Assembly: GCA_003218535.1 (NCBI GenBank)
Contig: QHNV01000042.1
Coordinates: forward strand, 1-49,223
DNA from: Verrucomicrobiota bacterium
Lineage (GTDB): Bacteria; Verrucomicrobiota; Verrucomicrobiia; Chthoniobacterales; UBA10450
DNA length: 49,223 nucleotides
Direction: 5' to 3'
This document shows, one piece after another, positions 1 to 9,680 of this stretch (within the stretch, counting starts at the first letter, position 1; each line of letters opens with the position of its first letter). The notes beneath the pieces were generated by a model. The model ran no database searches and was not told where the DNA came from. It worked only from the letters and a program-made list of their open reading frames with translations. Both the position numbers and the translations under genes were made by a program.

Positions 1-75
1 CCTCGGTTAGGACTTGATATAATGCGCACTCCGCGTGCCGCAACTAATTTGCCCGCGTGGCGCCGTTAAGTCGGT

Positions 76-1263
76 TTACTTGAAAAACTCGGCGATTGAA
101 CTTACCACATATCGTTGCGCTTCGCGCGAAATCTCCGGGTAAATCGGCAGCGCAAGCGTCTCGCGCGCAGCGCGCTCCGCCTCCGAGAAATTGCCTTTCC
201 CGTATCCGAGATGCGCAAAGCATTTTTGCTGATGCAATCCGAGCGGATAGTAAATCGCTGTCTCGATCTCGCGCTCTGTAAGATGCTGCCGCAACGCATC
301 GCGCCTTGGCGCGCGAATGACGTATTGATGATAAATGTGGTGATTCGTTAAGCGGCGATCGCGATAAGGCTCGGCTGGCAACGCGATTTTTTCCGTCAAT
401 CCAGATCTCACGAATTCCGCACCATAAAAATCCGCAGCGGCACGCCGCGCCGCTGACCAATGATCCAGATGCGGTAGTTTGACCAAGAGGATGGCAGCTT
501 GCATTTCGTCGAGGCGGAAATTGCCTCCGATCACATGATGATAATAACGGGGTTCCATCCCGTGCTCGCGGAGGATGCGCAGCTTTCTAGCAAGCTCATC
601 ATCGCTGCAAATGATCATTCCTGCATCGCCGGCGGCTCCCAAATTTTTTGAAGGATAAAAACTGAGCACCCCGGCCTTACCCATCGTTCCCGCCTTCGCA
701 ATTTTTCCACCCAATTGATATTCTGCGCCAATCGCCTGTGCCGCGTCTTCGATCACATCGAGGTGATAGCGCTCTGAAATTTCTTGAATCGCATCCATTT
801 CACAGCACAATCCAAACAAGTGCGCCGGAAGAATGGCGCGGATTTTCTCGCCGCCTGGTGTCATCAATTCACCCTTCGAATCAGTTCGACAATTTTTTTC
901 CAGATGCTCCTGAAGAGCAGACGCACTGATGTTGTAAGTGCTCGGATTTATATCTACAAAAAGCGGTTTTGCTCCAACGCGTGTGATGCAGGCAGCTGTG
1001 GCAAAAAATGCAAAAGGTGTCGTAACGACCGCGTCACCGCGCCCGATTCCGAGTGCCATCAAAATCGCCAGCAGAGCATCCGTGCCGGATGAAACGCCGA
1101 TTGCATGTGGCGCGTTGCAATAATCGCTGATCGCCTTCTCGAAGGCGTTCACTTTCGGGCCGAGAATGAAGCGCTGACTTGCTAGGACAGCGTCGATGGC
1201 CTCATGGATTGGCTCGGCCAAAGTGCGATATTGTTGGCTAAGATCGAGCAGTGGTACGCGCAT
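76..1263 (-). CDS. DegT/DnrJ/EryC1/StrS family PLP-dependent sugar aminotransferase
   Basis: ORF 76..1293; start MRVPLLDLSQQY preferred. Motifs: GVSSGTDALLAILMALGIGRGDAVVTTPFAFFATA, DVIEDAAQAIGAEY, SFYPSKNLGAAGDAGMI. Confidence 0.93.
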   Translation of the reverse strand: MRVPLLDLSQQYRTLAEPIHEAIDAVLASQRFILGPKVNAFEKAISDYCNAPHAIGVSSGTDALLAILMALGIGRGDAVVTTPFAFFATAACITRVGAKPLFVDINPSTYNISASALQEHLEKNCRTDSKGELMTPGGEKIRAILPAHLFGLCCEMDAIQEISERYHLDVIEDAAQAIGAEYQLGGKIAKAGTMGKAGVLSFYPSKNLGAAGDAGMIICSDDELARKLRILREHGMEPRYYHHVIGGNFRLDEMQAAILLVKLPHLDHWSAARRAAADFYGAEFVRSGLTEKIALPAEPYRDRRLTNHHIYHQYVIRAPRRDALRQHLTEREIETAIYYPLGLHQQKCFAHLGYGKGNFSEAERAARETLALPIYPEISREAQRYVVSSIAEFFK

Positions 1264-1450
1264 GGCGCGAAAAGCATGGCAGTTTCGCCGCACCGTTCAA
1301 GCGCTGTAGAGTCCTGAGCGGATTATCCGAGCTCCTTTGCTTTACTCTGCTCTTTAGAATCGGTGTTGGATCAAAAGCCATGACTCGCCGTCACTGACTC
1401 GGCTGCCTTCGCGAGTTGATTGGACGGATCGCCGGCGATAATCTTCTGGC

Positions 1451-1627
1451 ATGTTTCTTTTGCGCGGGCTTTTCTGGCTCGTTTTATTTGTCGTCTTGGC
1501 TTTTTGCTTCGTGGTGTTGTTTCAGTACGGCCCACATAATTTCACAAGTGGTTTTCAGAAGGAGTTCGCCCGCACAAAATCATTTTTAGTTAAGGAAGTG
1601 CACAAAGCGAAGGAGCCGAAAAAATAG
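1451..1627 (+). CDS. small single-TM membrane protein (58 aa), unknown function
   Basis: Read directly: ATG 1451, MFLLRGLFWLVLFVVLAFCFVVLFQYGPHNFTSGFQKEFARTKSFLVKEVHKAKEPKK*. Shorter than the ORF-track cutoff. Confidence 0.4.
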   Translation: MFLLRGLFWLVLFVVLAFCFVVLFQYGPHNFTSGFQKEFARTKSFLVKEVHKAKEPKK

Positions 1628-1645
1628 CTCGCGGGATTTTCGTTC

Positions 1646-1699
1646 GGGAGCGCAAGTGCCTTGCGTGCTGGCGATGACGCTCTCGTCCTCGCGAAACTT
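1646..1699. repeat. partial/degenerate copy of the dnaE2 palindromic element (left part)
   Basis: gggagcgcaagtgccttgcgtgctggcgatgacgctctcgtcctcgcgaaactt resembles the left half of copies 1 and 2. Confidence 0.6.
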
Positions 1700-1714
1700 G
1701 GTTCCGAAATGCGA

Positions 1715-2575
1715 CTATTCGACGAACTCTGCGTCAATGAGAGTGTCGACATAGCCTTTGTCCCGCGCGTTCGCGAGGAATTTGCGAATCGCAGCGCGCC
1801 CAGTCTCGCCGTAATCGCGAGTGAATTCGTTCACATACATTCCGATAAATTTGCCGGCTAGATCAGCGTTCATGTCGCGCGCATAAGGAAGGGAATGCCG
1901 CAGCGCTTCGTCCCAATGTGCCAAACCATAATCAATGCTTTCACGAATAATCTCGAGTAATTCGTGCCGCACCGGTTTTGGGATATCCTTGCGTAGCACG
2001 TTCCCACCAAGCGGAAGCGGCAAACCGGTTTGGCTCTTCCACCATTCGCCAAGATCGACCATCTTCTCGAAACCCGATCGCGCGTATGTGAGCTGGCCTT
2101 CGTGAATGATTAGCCCGACGTCCGCGCGACCGCTTTTGACTGCGTCGAAAATTTCATCGAACGGCACGACAAGGTAATCGAATTTTCCGAGGAAAAGCTG
2201 GAGCGCCAGAAACGCGCTCGTCATTTCTCCCGGAACGGCGATCATGCAATCGCGTAACCACTCCCGAGAATCGATATCCTGATCTAAATTTCGAATTTTC
2301 CTCACAAGGATTGGTCCGTAACCATCGCCCATGCTCGCACCGCACGGCAGCAGCGCGTATTTGTCCGCGACGTACGCGTACGCGTGGATCGAGATTGCGG
2401 AAATATGCAAGTCGCCGCGCCGCGCGCGTTCATTCAGCGTCTGAATATCTTCCAGCCGATGTTCGAATCGATAACCGCGAAGATTGATTTTGTTTTCCGC
2501 CATCGCATAAAACATGAACGCATCGTCCGGATCAGGCGAGTGGCCCAAGGTGAACACGGGACAGGCGGGCAGCAT
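1715..2575 (-). CDS. mqnD: 1,4-dihydroxy-6-naphthoate synthase (futalosine menaquinone pathway), MqnD-like
   Basis: FTLGHSPDPDDAFMFYAMAENKI..., DIQTLNERARRGDLHISAISIHAYAYV, GYGPILV; MqnA/MqnD periplasmic-binding-like fold. ORF extends to 2617. Confidence 0.82.
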   Translation of the reverse strand: MLPACPVFTLGHSPDPDDAFMFYAMAENKINLRGYRFEHRLEDIQTLNERARRGDLHISAISIHAYAYVADKYALLPCGASMGDGYGPILVRKIRNLDQDIDSREWLRDCMIAVPGEMTSAFLALQLFLGKFDYLVVPFDEIFDAVKSGRADVGLIIHEGQLTYARSGFEKMVDLGEWWKSQTGLPLPLGGNVLRKDIPKPVRHELLEIIRESIDYGLAHWDEALRHSLPYARDMNADLAGKFIGMYVNEFTRDYGETGRAAIRKFLANARDKGYVDTLIDAEFVE

Positions 2576-2676
2576 CAGCGGATGGTATCTGTTGGGACAG
2601 GTCGTGCAACAAATCACCCACAGGAGTAGATTGTTGTAATTTGCGTTCGTGATGCTGTTCCGGTAGCCTCAGGCGC

Positions 2677-3567
2677 ATGGCGAGATCGAGTCTCGGAAAA
2701 GGTCTTGGCGCACTGATTGGCACACCTTCGCCTGTTCCAAGAGAAGAGGTCGTCGAGTCGGGCGAGAGAGTTCGCCAGATCAATCTTGCAAGCATTACCC
2801 CGAGCCCTTTGCAGCCGCGCAAAGATTTTGGGCGGGAAGCGTTGCAGGAATTGATCGATTCCATTCGGCAACACGGTATTATTCAACCGCTCATCGTCCG
2901 CCAGGTTGGCACTCGATTTGAATTGATTGCGGGCGAGCGGCGCTGGCGCGCGGCGCAGGAGGCGAGTCTTACACAGGTGCCGGTGATCATCCGGAGCGCC
3001 AGCGACATGGAGGTGCTCGAGCTATCCTTGATCGAAAACCTCCAGCGCGCGGATCTGAACCCAATCGAGGAGGCGCAAGGTTACGCGCGGCTCGCCAACG
3101 AATTTGGGATGCGCCAGGAGGACATTGCGCTCAAGGTTGGGCGGAGTCGAGCGGCAGTGGCGAATGCGATGCGACTTTTGGATCTGCATCCGCAGGTGCA
3201 GATCTGGCTCGCTCAGAATTTAATCACGGTCGGGCATGCGAAAGTTGTGCTCGCGTTAAAAACGCCCGAGGAACAGCTCTTGGCGGCAGAGACCGTTCTG
3301 CGGCGCAACGCCACAGTGCGCTCCACCGAGAGGTTGGTCGCGCGCCTGCTTGGAATTGGCCGTTCCCGGCGGAAACATCGCGCTTCTGAGCAGGCGGTCA
3401 CTTCTGCGGCAATCCATGATTTACAAAACCGTTTGCAAGAATATCTCGCGACCCACGTGGCTATTCACCACGGAGAAAAACGCGGACGAATCGAGATCGA
3501 CTATTACGGAAACGATGATCTCCAGCGGATCGTCACCGCTCTCGGTCTGACGCCCAGCGAGACCTGA
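2677..3567 (+). CDS. parB: ParB/Spo0J chromosome partitioning protein
   Basis: SITPSPLQPRKDF, GIIQPLIVR, ELIAGERRWRAAQEA, SLIENLQRADLNPIEEAQGY, HTH GRSRAAVANAMRLL. Confidence 0.95.
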   Translation: MARSSLGKGLGALIGTPSPVPREEVVESGERVRQINLASITPSPLQPRKDFGREALQELIDSIRQHGIIQPLIVRQVGTRFELIAGERRWRAAQEASLTQVPVIIRSASDMEVLELSLIENLQRADLNPIEEAQGYARLANEFGMRQEDIALKVGRSRAAVANAMRLLDLHPQVQIWLAQNLITVGHAKVVLALKTPEEQLLAAETVLRRNATVRSTERLVARLLGIGRSRRKHRASEQAVTSAAIHDLQNRLQEYLATHVAIHHGEKRGRIEIDYYGNDDLQRIVTALGLTPSET

Positions 3568-3626
3568 TTTCGGCTGTGCGTCGTGGCCTTGCATCGTTAG
3601 GCATTGAATCGTTACAGCGTTAAAGC

Positions 3627-4532
3627 GTGAATCGACGACGCGTTCTGCTTATCTTTGTCCTCTTCGCCTCCATTTTCCGCGAAGATTCAGCTCGCGCTGC
3701 GCAGGCGAAGATTTGGGAAGAATTTTCCGGTGAGAAAGTTTTGGCTCACGTCCAGCGACTGGTTGATTTCGGTCCGCGTCCGCCCGGGTCCGAGGCGCTC
3801 GAAAAATCCAGAGATTACATTGAAGGTCAGCTTCACCTTTCAACATGGCAGGTGAGCCGGCAGTCGTTTACCGACGAAACACCGCGTGGTAAAGTTCGCT
3901 TCGTGAATCTTATAGCGCGATTTCCCGCGCATGGGAACGACGCAGCCTCTTTTCTGTTGTGCGCCCACTACGACACCAAGACGTTCGACACGATCCGCTT
4001 TGTCGGCGCGAACGACGGCGGCTCCGGCACCGGGTTATTGTTGGAATTGGGGCGAGTACTTGCGCAACGCCCTGATCTCGCTGCAAAGATTGAACTGGTG
4101 TTTTTTGACGGTGAAGAAGCATATGAGAATTTTTCGGGGAGGGACGGACTCTACGGCAGCCGTTATTTCGCCAGGCAGCTTGGAAACGGTGGGGCCAATC
4201 AATTTCGCGGCGGCATTTTGTTCGACATGGTGGGTCAGCGTTCATTGAAGATCACGTTGCCGACGAATTCGCCCGCCGAAATGGCGCGCGACATTTTTGC
4301 ATCAGCCGAGGCGCTGAAACTTAGAAGTCATTTTACCTATCTTGATCGGGAAATGATTGATGATCATACACCGTTGAACGCTATCGGGATTCCGACAATC
4401 GATCTGATCGACTTTAGTTTCCCTTGGTGGCACACAGCTGAAGACACGATCGACAAGCTAAGCCCGCAAAGCCTCCAGATTGTGGGTTCAGTCGCCTTGT
4501 ATTACTTGTCCGAATTTGCGCCAAAACGCTGA
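3627..4532 (+). CDS. M28-family metallopeptidase / glutaminyl-peptide cyclotransferase-like, secreted
   Basis: Signal-like N-terminus; FGPRPPGSEALEKSRDYI, LLCAHYDTKTF, GANDGGSGTGLLLELGR, VFFDGEEAY, DDHTPLNAIGIPTIDLIDF. Confidence 0.87.
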   Translation: MNRRRVLLIFVLFASIFREDSARAAQAKIWEEFSGEKVLAHVQRLVDFGPRPPGSEALEKSRDYIEGQLHLSTWQVSRQSFTDETPRGKVRFVNLIARFPAHGNDAASFLLCAHYDTKTFDTIRFVGANDGGSGTGLLLELGRVLAQRPDLAAKIELVFFDGEEAYENFSGRDGLYGSRYFARQLGNGGANQFRGGILFDMVGQRSLKITLPTNSPAEMARDIFASAEALKLRSHFTYLDREMIDDHTPLNAIGIPTIDLIDFSFPWWHTAEDTIDKLSPQSLQIVGSVALYYLSEFAPKR

Positions 4533-4742
4533 GCAACGAAATCGAGTAATCAGTTAATGACGATGCACGAGTGGGGGGAATAACGATGCAGTGTTCAAAC
4601 CAATGAGCAGAGAGGAAGTGCTTTCGTCTTCGTAATTTCTTTGACATTTCTGCATTGCCTGCTCGTGGTTTTGCCGACAGTTTTGACAAGGAAATTTCAG
4701 CGTTCACACTCCGCCTGAATGCATATCTCTCAGCCAACGCAC

Positions 4743-5846
4743 ATGAAGATTGGAGTCATCGGCCTCGGCATTATCGGTCGCGGAGTGGCTGCGCACCTGC
4801 GCCGTAAAGGGTTTCAGGTTTTCGTTTGGAACCGAACACCGCGTCCCGTTCCGAATTTTGTCGGCTCGTTACAGGAGATCGCTGAGCTCTGTAAATATAT
4901 TCAAATCTTTGTCTCGAACGATGAGGCGCTGCTGGAGACTGTGCACCGTTTGAGCGAAAAGCTCGCGCGTAAACACGTCCTGCTTGCCCATTCCACGGTG
5001 GCTCCGGATTCTATGCGCGCCGCTGCGGAAATAGTTGAACGTTCCGGCGCGCGATTCGTTGATGCACCATTTACCGGGAGTAAGCTTGCTGCGGAAAAGG
5101 GCGAGTTGGTTTACTACGTTGCGGGAAATCGAGCGGCACTGCGGGATGCTCGCCTCGTGCTCGAAGCGAGTGCCAAACAAATCGTTGAGATTGGCTCGAT
5201 CGGCCAGGCGACCGCGCTCAAAATTGCAACCAACATGATCACCGCGGCGAGCGTCCAAGCTGCGGCGGAAGCCTTGGCATTGGCCCAGGCTTTAGGTTTG
5301 CCACTGGAAAAGTTCGTCGAAGCGATGGAAGCCAATGCGAGTTATTCCGCCACTTTGGCGATGAAAATGCCGAAAATGATACAGCGTGATTTTGAGCCGC
5401 ACTTTTCCGTCAAACACATGCTCAAAGACATGCAAATCGCCAATCAACTCGATTCGTTGCACCACCTCGATCTTGGAATAACCGCCGCTGTCCGCGATCG
5501 CTTGCTGGAGCAAATGCAGTGGGGGCGTGGGGACGAAGATTACTCGGCTGTCGCACGAAAATATTTTCCAGAAATTGAACCGGTGAGTGAGCACGAAATG
5601 AAAAGTGAGGATGTGCAGCAGCCGATCGCCCATGCAAGTGCGCGGGCGTCCGAAGCGAAGAGCATTTCGGAAGAACCCAAGCTGCCCATGGAGAACCGCA
5701 TCGCTGCTGTCGAACCGGCGGCGAGTTCCCCTAGCGAAACGGTGAAAGAAGAAGCGCGGCTGCGTTGGGGCTTTCTCGGGCAACTTATGCAGCGGGCCCG
5801 GCGCCTCCGAAAACGTTCCGAGCCTGTCTCCTCCAAAGAAGGATGA
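4743..5846 (+). CDS. NAD(P)-dependent 3-hydroxyisobutyrate dehydrogenase-like oxidoreductase with charged C-terminal extension
   Basis: MKIGVIGLGIIGRGVAAHLRRKGFQVFVWNRT; FVDAPFTGSKLAAEKGELVYYVAG; KIATNM. Confidence 0.88.
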   Translation: MKIGVIGLGIIGRGVAAHLRRKGFQVFVWNRTPRPVPNFVGSLQEIAELCKYIQIFVSNDEALLETVHRLSEKLARKHVLLAHSTVAPDSMRAAAEIVERSGARFVDAPFTGSKLAAEKGELVYYVAGNRAALRDARLVLEASAKQIVEIGSIGQATALKIATNMITAASVQAAAEALALAQALGLPLEKFVEAMEANASYSATLAMKMPKMIQRDFEPHFSVKHMLKDMQIANQLDSLHHLDLGITAAVRDRLLEQMQWGRGDEDYSAVARKYFPEIEPVSEHEMKSEDVQQPIAHASARASEAKSISEEPKLPMENRIAAVEPAASSPSETVKEEARLRWGFLGQLMQRARRLRKRSEPVSSKEG

Positions 5847-6739
5847 TAACGCCCAAGACGCTCTTTCTTGATTTTTCGAGGCGGACAAAGCTTCGCATCA
5901 GGGGGAATGATCGCCTTCGTTTCCTGAATGGACAGGTCACTAATGATCTACGCAAGGCTAGCGAAAGCGCTGCGATGGAGGCGTGCGTGCTTAACGCAAA
6001 AGGCAAGATGAATGCCCACATTTTCGTTTCTACCGGGCCAGATTGCTTTTTTGTCGATACCGATCCCGAACTGCGCGAAAGACTATTGGCCAGGCTCGAG
6101 CGCTACGTGATTGCCGATGACGTTCAGATCGACGACCTCACCGACCAATTATCGATCTTTCATGTGTTATCGCCAGTCGCGCCGACTTTGAGCAATTGCC
6201 GGCTCGTTTCCGCACGCCGTTTCAGCGACGCGGGATGGGACATTTGGACGGACAGAGCGGCTCATGATGCTGTCTCGCAGCACTTATCATCGAGGTTCGA
6301 AGTTCTAGACTCCAGCGCGGCGGAGATCATGCGAATCGAACAAGGAATTCCTCGCTGGGGACGTGAACTCACCGAGGAGATTATTCCGATTGAAGCCAAC
6401 TTAGAGGAGCGCGCGATCAGTTACGAGAAGGGCTGTTACATTGGCCAGGAAGTGATTTCGCGGCTGAAGATGTCCGGCCAGACGAATAAACGACTACGCG
6501 GCCTGATTTCGTTGCGCGAGGTTCCGCTCGGACCGGGGATGAAACTGGCTGCCACCAGCGGCAAAGAAGTCGGCTGGATCACCAGCGCGACGCGCAGCCA
6601 GCGGATTGGAAAGGAAATCGCCCTCGGCTACGTCAAACGCGGCTTCAACGATTCCGGCGCGAAGCTCGAGACACGCGCGCCTGAAGGGGGAGGTGAAGCG
6701 CGGCTCCCCGCCGAAGTTGTCCCACTTCCATTCGTATGA
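5843..6739 (+). CDS. ygfZ: YgfZ/GcvT-domain folate-binding protein
   Basis: Start ATG 5843 overlaps the upstream stop (ATGA). NDRLRFLNGQVTNDL, GIPRWGRELTEEIIPIEANLEERAISYEKGCYIGQEVISRL (KGCYIGQE signature). Confidence 0.9.
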   Translation: MITPKTLFLDFSRRTKLRIRGNDRLRFLNGQVTNDLRKASESAAMEACVLNAKGKMNAHIFVSTGPDCFFVDTDPELRERLLARLERYVIADDVQIDDLTDQLSIFHVLSPVAPTLSNCRLVSARRFSDAGWDIWTDRAAHDAVSQHLSSRFEVLDSSAAEIMRIEQGIPRWGRELTEEIIPIEANLEERAISYEKGCYIGQEVISRLKMSGQTNKRLRGLISLREVPLGPGMKLAATSGKEVGWITSATRSQRIGKEIALGYVKRGFNDSGAKLETRAPEGGGEARLPAEVVPLPFV

Positions 6740-6907
6740 GATCATCATGGCCATAATGGCGTCGCCGATACCAGCTCGACAAAGAGATCCGAGTCAGTTT
6801 ATAATTTCCGTCCGCCTCGTGGCTTGCGTAAATTTTCCTCTTGCGTTTTAAAGACCGCGACGTGTAAAGTCCCCAGCTTCAGGCTTCGTCACTTAATCAT
6901 CGCTTAT

Positions 6908-7546
6908 ATGAATCAACGCTTAATCGCAGAAATTGGTCGGACCCAACGGCTCGCAATTATCAATTCGCTCAAGCGCACCAAGGGCATGTCCGTCAACGAG
7001 TTGGTTGACAAAATGGGCATGAGCTACATGGGCATCAAACAGCATTGTCTCACCCTTCAACGAGATGGCTACTTGGATACATGGCGTAGGCCGCAAAGAA
7101 TGGGGCGCCCGGAAATGGTTTACCGGCTCACCCGCCGTAGCCACGATCTTTTCCAGTCCGATAGCAACCAGCTCACGCTCGATCTGTTAAAGTCCGCCGG
7201 CGAAATCTACGGGGCCAACGCGCCAGAGAAACTTCTCTACAATGCGTTTGAGAAAAAGACCGCCGCTCTGAAAGCTAAGATGAAAGGGGCTACTGTAGCG
7301 GAGCGCGCTAAATGGCTCATCCGCATCCGGGATGCTGAGGGGTACATGGCGCAGTTCAAGCCTGACGGCGAGGGCGGTCCGCACATTTTAGAATGTCACT
7401 CCCCGATCATGAACATGATCGAGCGTTACCCGATCATCGCTCGCCTCGAGCAAGAGATGTTCGAAACGGTGCTTCGCACTCCGGTGCGCCGCCAAATGAT
7501 TCGCAACTCGGGACTGTACGAGTGCGCGTTTTATTTCGCGGGCTAG
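6908..7546 (+). CDS. HTH transcriptional regulator, ArsR/SufR-like
   Basis: wHTH: TQRLAIINSLKRTKGMSVNELVDKMGMSYMGIKQHCLTLQRDGYLDTWRRPQRMGRPEMVYRLT. C-terminal Cys residues (ILECHSPI, YECAF). Confidence 0.75.
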   Translation: MNQRLIAEIGRTQRLAIINSLKRTKGMSVNELVDKMGMSYMGIKQHCLTLQRDGYLDTWRRPQRMGRPEMVYRLTRRSHDLFQSDSNQLTLDLLKSAGEIYGANAPEKLLYNAFEKKTAALKAKMKGATVAERAKWLIRIRDAEGYMAQFKPDGEGGPHILECHSPIMNMIERYPIIARLEQEMFETVLRTPVRRQMIRNSGLYECAFYFAG

Positions 7547-7623
7547 GTCCCCCGCTGTACCTTCTTTAGACCATCTGCGCTTTTTGCTTTCGCAGCCAGT
7601 GAATTTCGGTTGATTCATGGCCC

Positions 7624-9570
7624 ATGTCTCGGGCCTTTCCTTCCGCGGTCATCGAGAACCTGCAACCGTTGATTGATGGCGGACGCTATCCGGTAAAGCG
7701 TATCGCAGGCGAAGATCTCGTGGTCGAGGCGGACATCTTTAAGGACGGGCACGACGTGGTTGCAGCTGTTCTGAAATGGCGCGCCGTTGGAAAGCGCAGC
7801 TGGCGGGAAACGGCGATGGTATTCGTCGATAACGATCGCTGGCGCGGCGTCTGCGCTCTGTACGATCAAGGCACTCACGAATATACGGTGGAGGCGTGGA
7901 CGGATATGTTTCGTAGCTGGCAACGCGAGTTCACGGCGAAATTTGAAGGCGGCATTACTTCGCTGCGGAGCGAAGCGTTGGAAGGAGCGGCGTTGGTCAA
8001 AGCTGCAGCTGGGCGCGCGCGTGATCGCTCGGACGCGACGCGATTACTGGAATTTTCCGAACAAATCGCCACCCGCGCGAATTCGCAGATTAACGCTATC
8101 GCGAAATCTGGCGAGCTCGAGGTATTGATGGCGACTTATCCGGATCGATCGAACGGCACGGAATTCATTCCGGTCGCGCTTGTGATGGTGGATCGTCGCG
8201 CGGCCTTGTTCGGCGCGTGGTATGAATTTTTCCCGCGTTCGGCGGAGGGTCGTGGCGATCGCAGCTCGACGTTTCGCAATTGTTTGCCGCGGATCGATGA
8301 TGCGAAGACGATGGGTTTCGACGTCATCTATTTTCCGCCGATTCATCCGATCGGTCACACGAATCGCAAGGGCCGCAATAACTCAACCGTGTGCGAGCCG
8401 AGGGATCCGGGAGTGCCGTGGGCGATTGGCAGTGAAGCCGGCGGCCACAAGGCCGTCGAACCTTCGCTCGGAACACTAGCCGATTTCGATTGGCTCCAGA
8501 AACAAGTACGAAGACGCGGAATGGAAATCGCGCTCGACTTCGCGTTGAATTGTTCGCCCGATCATCCATACGTCAAGGAGCATCCCGAATGGTTTTACAA
8601 GCGACCGGATGGCACAATCAAATACGCCGAGAATCCGCCGAAAAAATACGAAGACATTTATCCGCTCAACTTTCGATGCGCAAACTGGCGCGCCTTGTGG
8701 GCCGAGATAAAGAGCATCGTGCTTTTTTGGGCAAAACGCGGCGTACGCATCTTTCGCGTGGACAATCCGCACACCAAACCGGTCGCGTTCTGGGAATATT
8801 TGATCGAGGGCGTCCGCGACAAATATCCCGATGTGATTTTTCTCTCGGAAGCCTTTACCAGGCCGAAGATGATGAAAGCGCTGGCCAAAGCCGGTTTTAA
8901 CCAGAGCTACACATATTTCACCTGGCGAAACTCGAAGCGAGAGCTTATCGAATATTTCACGGAACTGACGCAGACCGAGATGCGCGAATATTTTCGGCCG
9001 AATCTTTGGCCGAATACGCCAGATATCTTGCCGTTCGTGCTACAGGAGGGCGGCCGGCCGGCGTTCATGATTCGAGTGCTCCTGGCTGCGACACTCTCAA
9101 CGCTCTATGGCATCTATAGCGGATACGAACTTTGCGAAAACGAGGCTCTACCAGGTCGCGAAGAGTATCTCGATTCCGAAAAATACCAGTTCAAGAAGCG
9201 TGACTGGAATGCGCCGGGCAACATCAAGGATTGGATCGCGCGCTTAAATAAGATCCGAAGGGAAAATCGCGCGCTTCAGTCTTACACGAATCTGCGATTC
9301 TACTGGGCGGAGAATGACGCGATTTTGTTTTACGTGAAGATGACGCCAGCTCGGGATAACATCATTCTAGTAGTAGTGAATCTGGATCCGCATCGCAAAC
9401 AGCATTCATTTGTTGATGTACCAATCGATCAGTTCGGGCAAATGGAGAGAGATGTGTATCAAGTGCAGGATTTGTTGAGCGGCCTGACCTACACGTGGCG
9501 CGGCCGCAGAAATTACGTCGAACTCGATCCACAAATTCAGCCGGCGCACATTTTCCGCGTGCGCCGCTGA
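7624..9570 (+). CDS. glgE: alpha-1,4-glucan:maltose-1-phosphate maltosyltransferase
   Basis: GH13_3-like: GAWYEFFPRS, DVIYFPPIHPIGHTNRKGRNNS, ALDFALNCSPDHPYVKEHPEWF, VRIFRVDNPHTKPVAFWEYLI, FLSEAFTRPKMM, GYELCENEALPGREEYLDSEKY. Confidence 0.93.
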   Translation: MSRAFPSAVIENLQPLIDGGRYPVKRIAGEDLVVEADIFKDGHDVVAAVLKWRAVGKRSWRETAMVFVDNDRWRGVCALYDQGTHEYTVEAWTDMFRSWQREFTAKFEGGITSLRSEALEGAALVKAAAGRARDRSDATRLLEFSEQIATRANSQINAIAKSGELEVLMATYPDRSNGTEFIPVALVMVDRRAALFGAWYEFFPRSAEGRGDRSSTFRNCLPRIDDAKTMGFDVIYFPPIHPIGHTNRKGRNNSTVCEPRDPGVPWAIGSEAGGHKAVEPSLGTLADFDWLQKQVRRRGMEIALDFALNCSPDHPYVKEHPEWFYKRPDGTIKYAENPPKKYEDIYPLNFRCANWRALWAEIKSIVLFWAKRGVRIFRVDNPHTKPVAFWEYLIEGVRDKYPDVIFLSEAFTRPKMMKALAKAGFNQSYTYFTWRNSKRELIEYFTELTQTEMREYFRPNLWPNTPDILPFVLQEGGRPAFMIRVLLAATLSTLYGIYSGYELCENEALPGREEYLDSEKYQFKKRDWNAPGNIKDWIARLNKIRRENRALQSYTNLRFYWAENDAILFYVKMTPARDNIILVVVNLDPHRKQHSFVDVPIDQFGQMERDVYQVQDLLSGLTYTWRGRRNYVELDPQIQPAHIFRVRR

Positions 9571-9680
9571 GATCGTGGGAGCCAGTTTGTTTTAGCAACC
9601 GAGCGGGCTGGTGCGTTTCATCTTGCGGTTGTGCATTTGCATCGATTGACCGCTCCGCATATCGTTACCCGGTTTTTCGC

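Noticed and set aside
2677-3567. parS-like site near parB
   Set aside because: No TGTTTCACGTGAAACA-like palindrome was found by eye near parB.
5292-5888. 198-aa minus-strand ORF
   Set aside because: Fully antisense to the dehydrogenase gene, with no recognisable motif; typical shadow ORF in GC-rich DNA.
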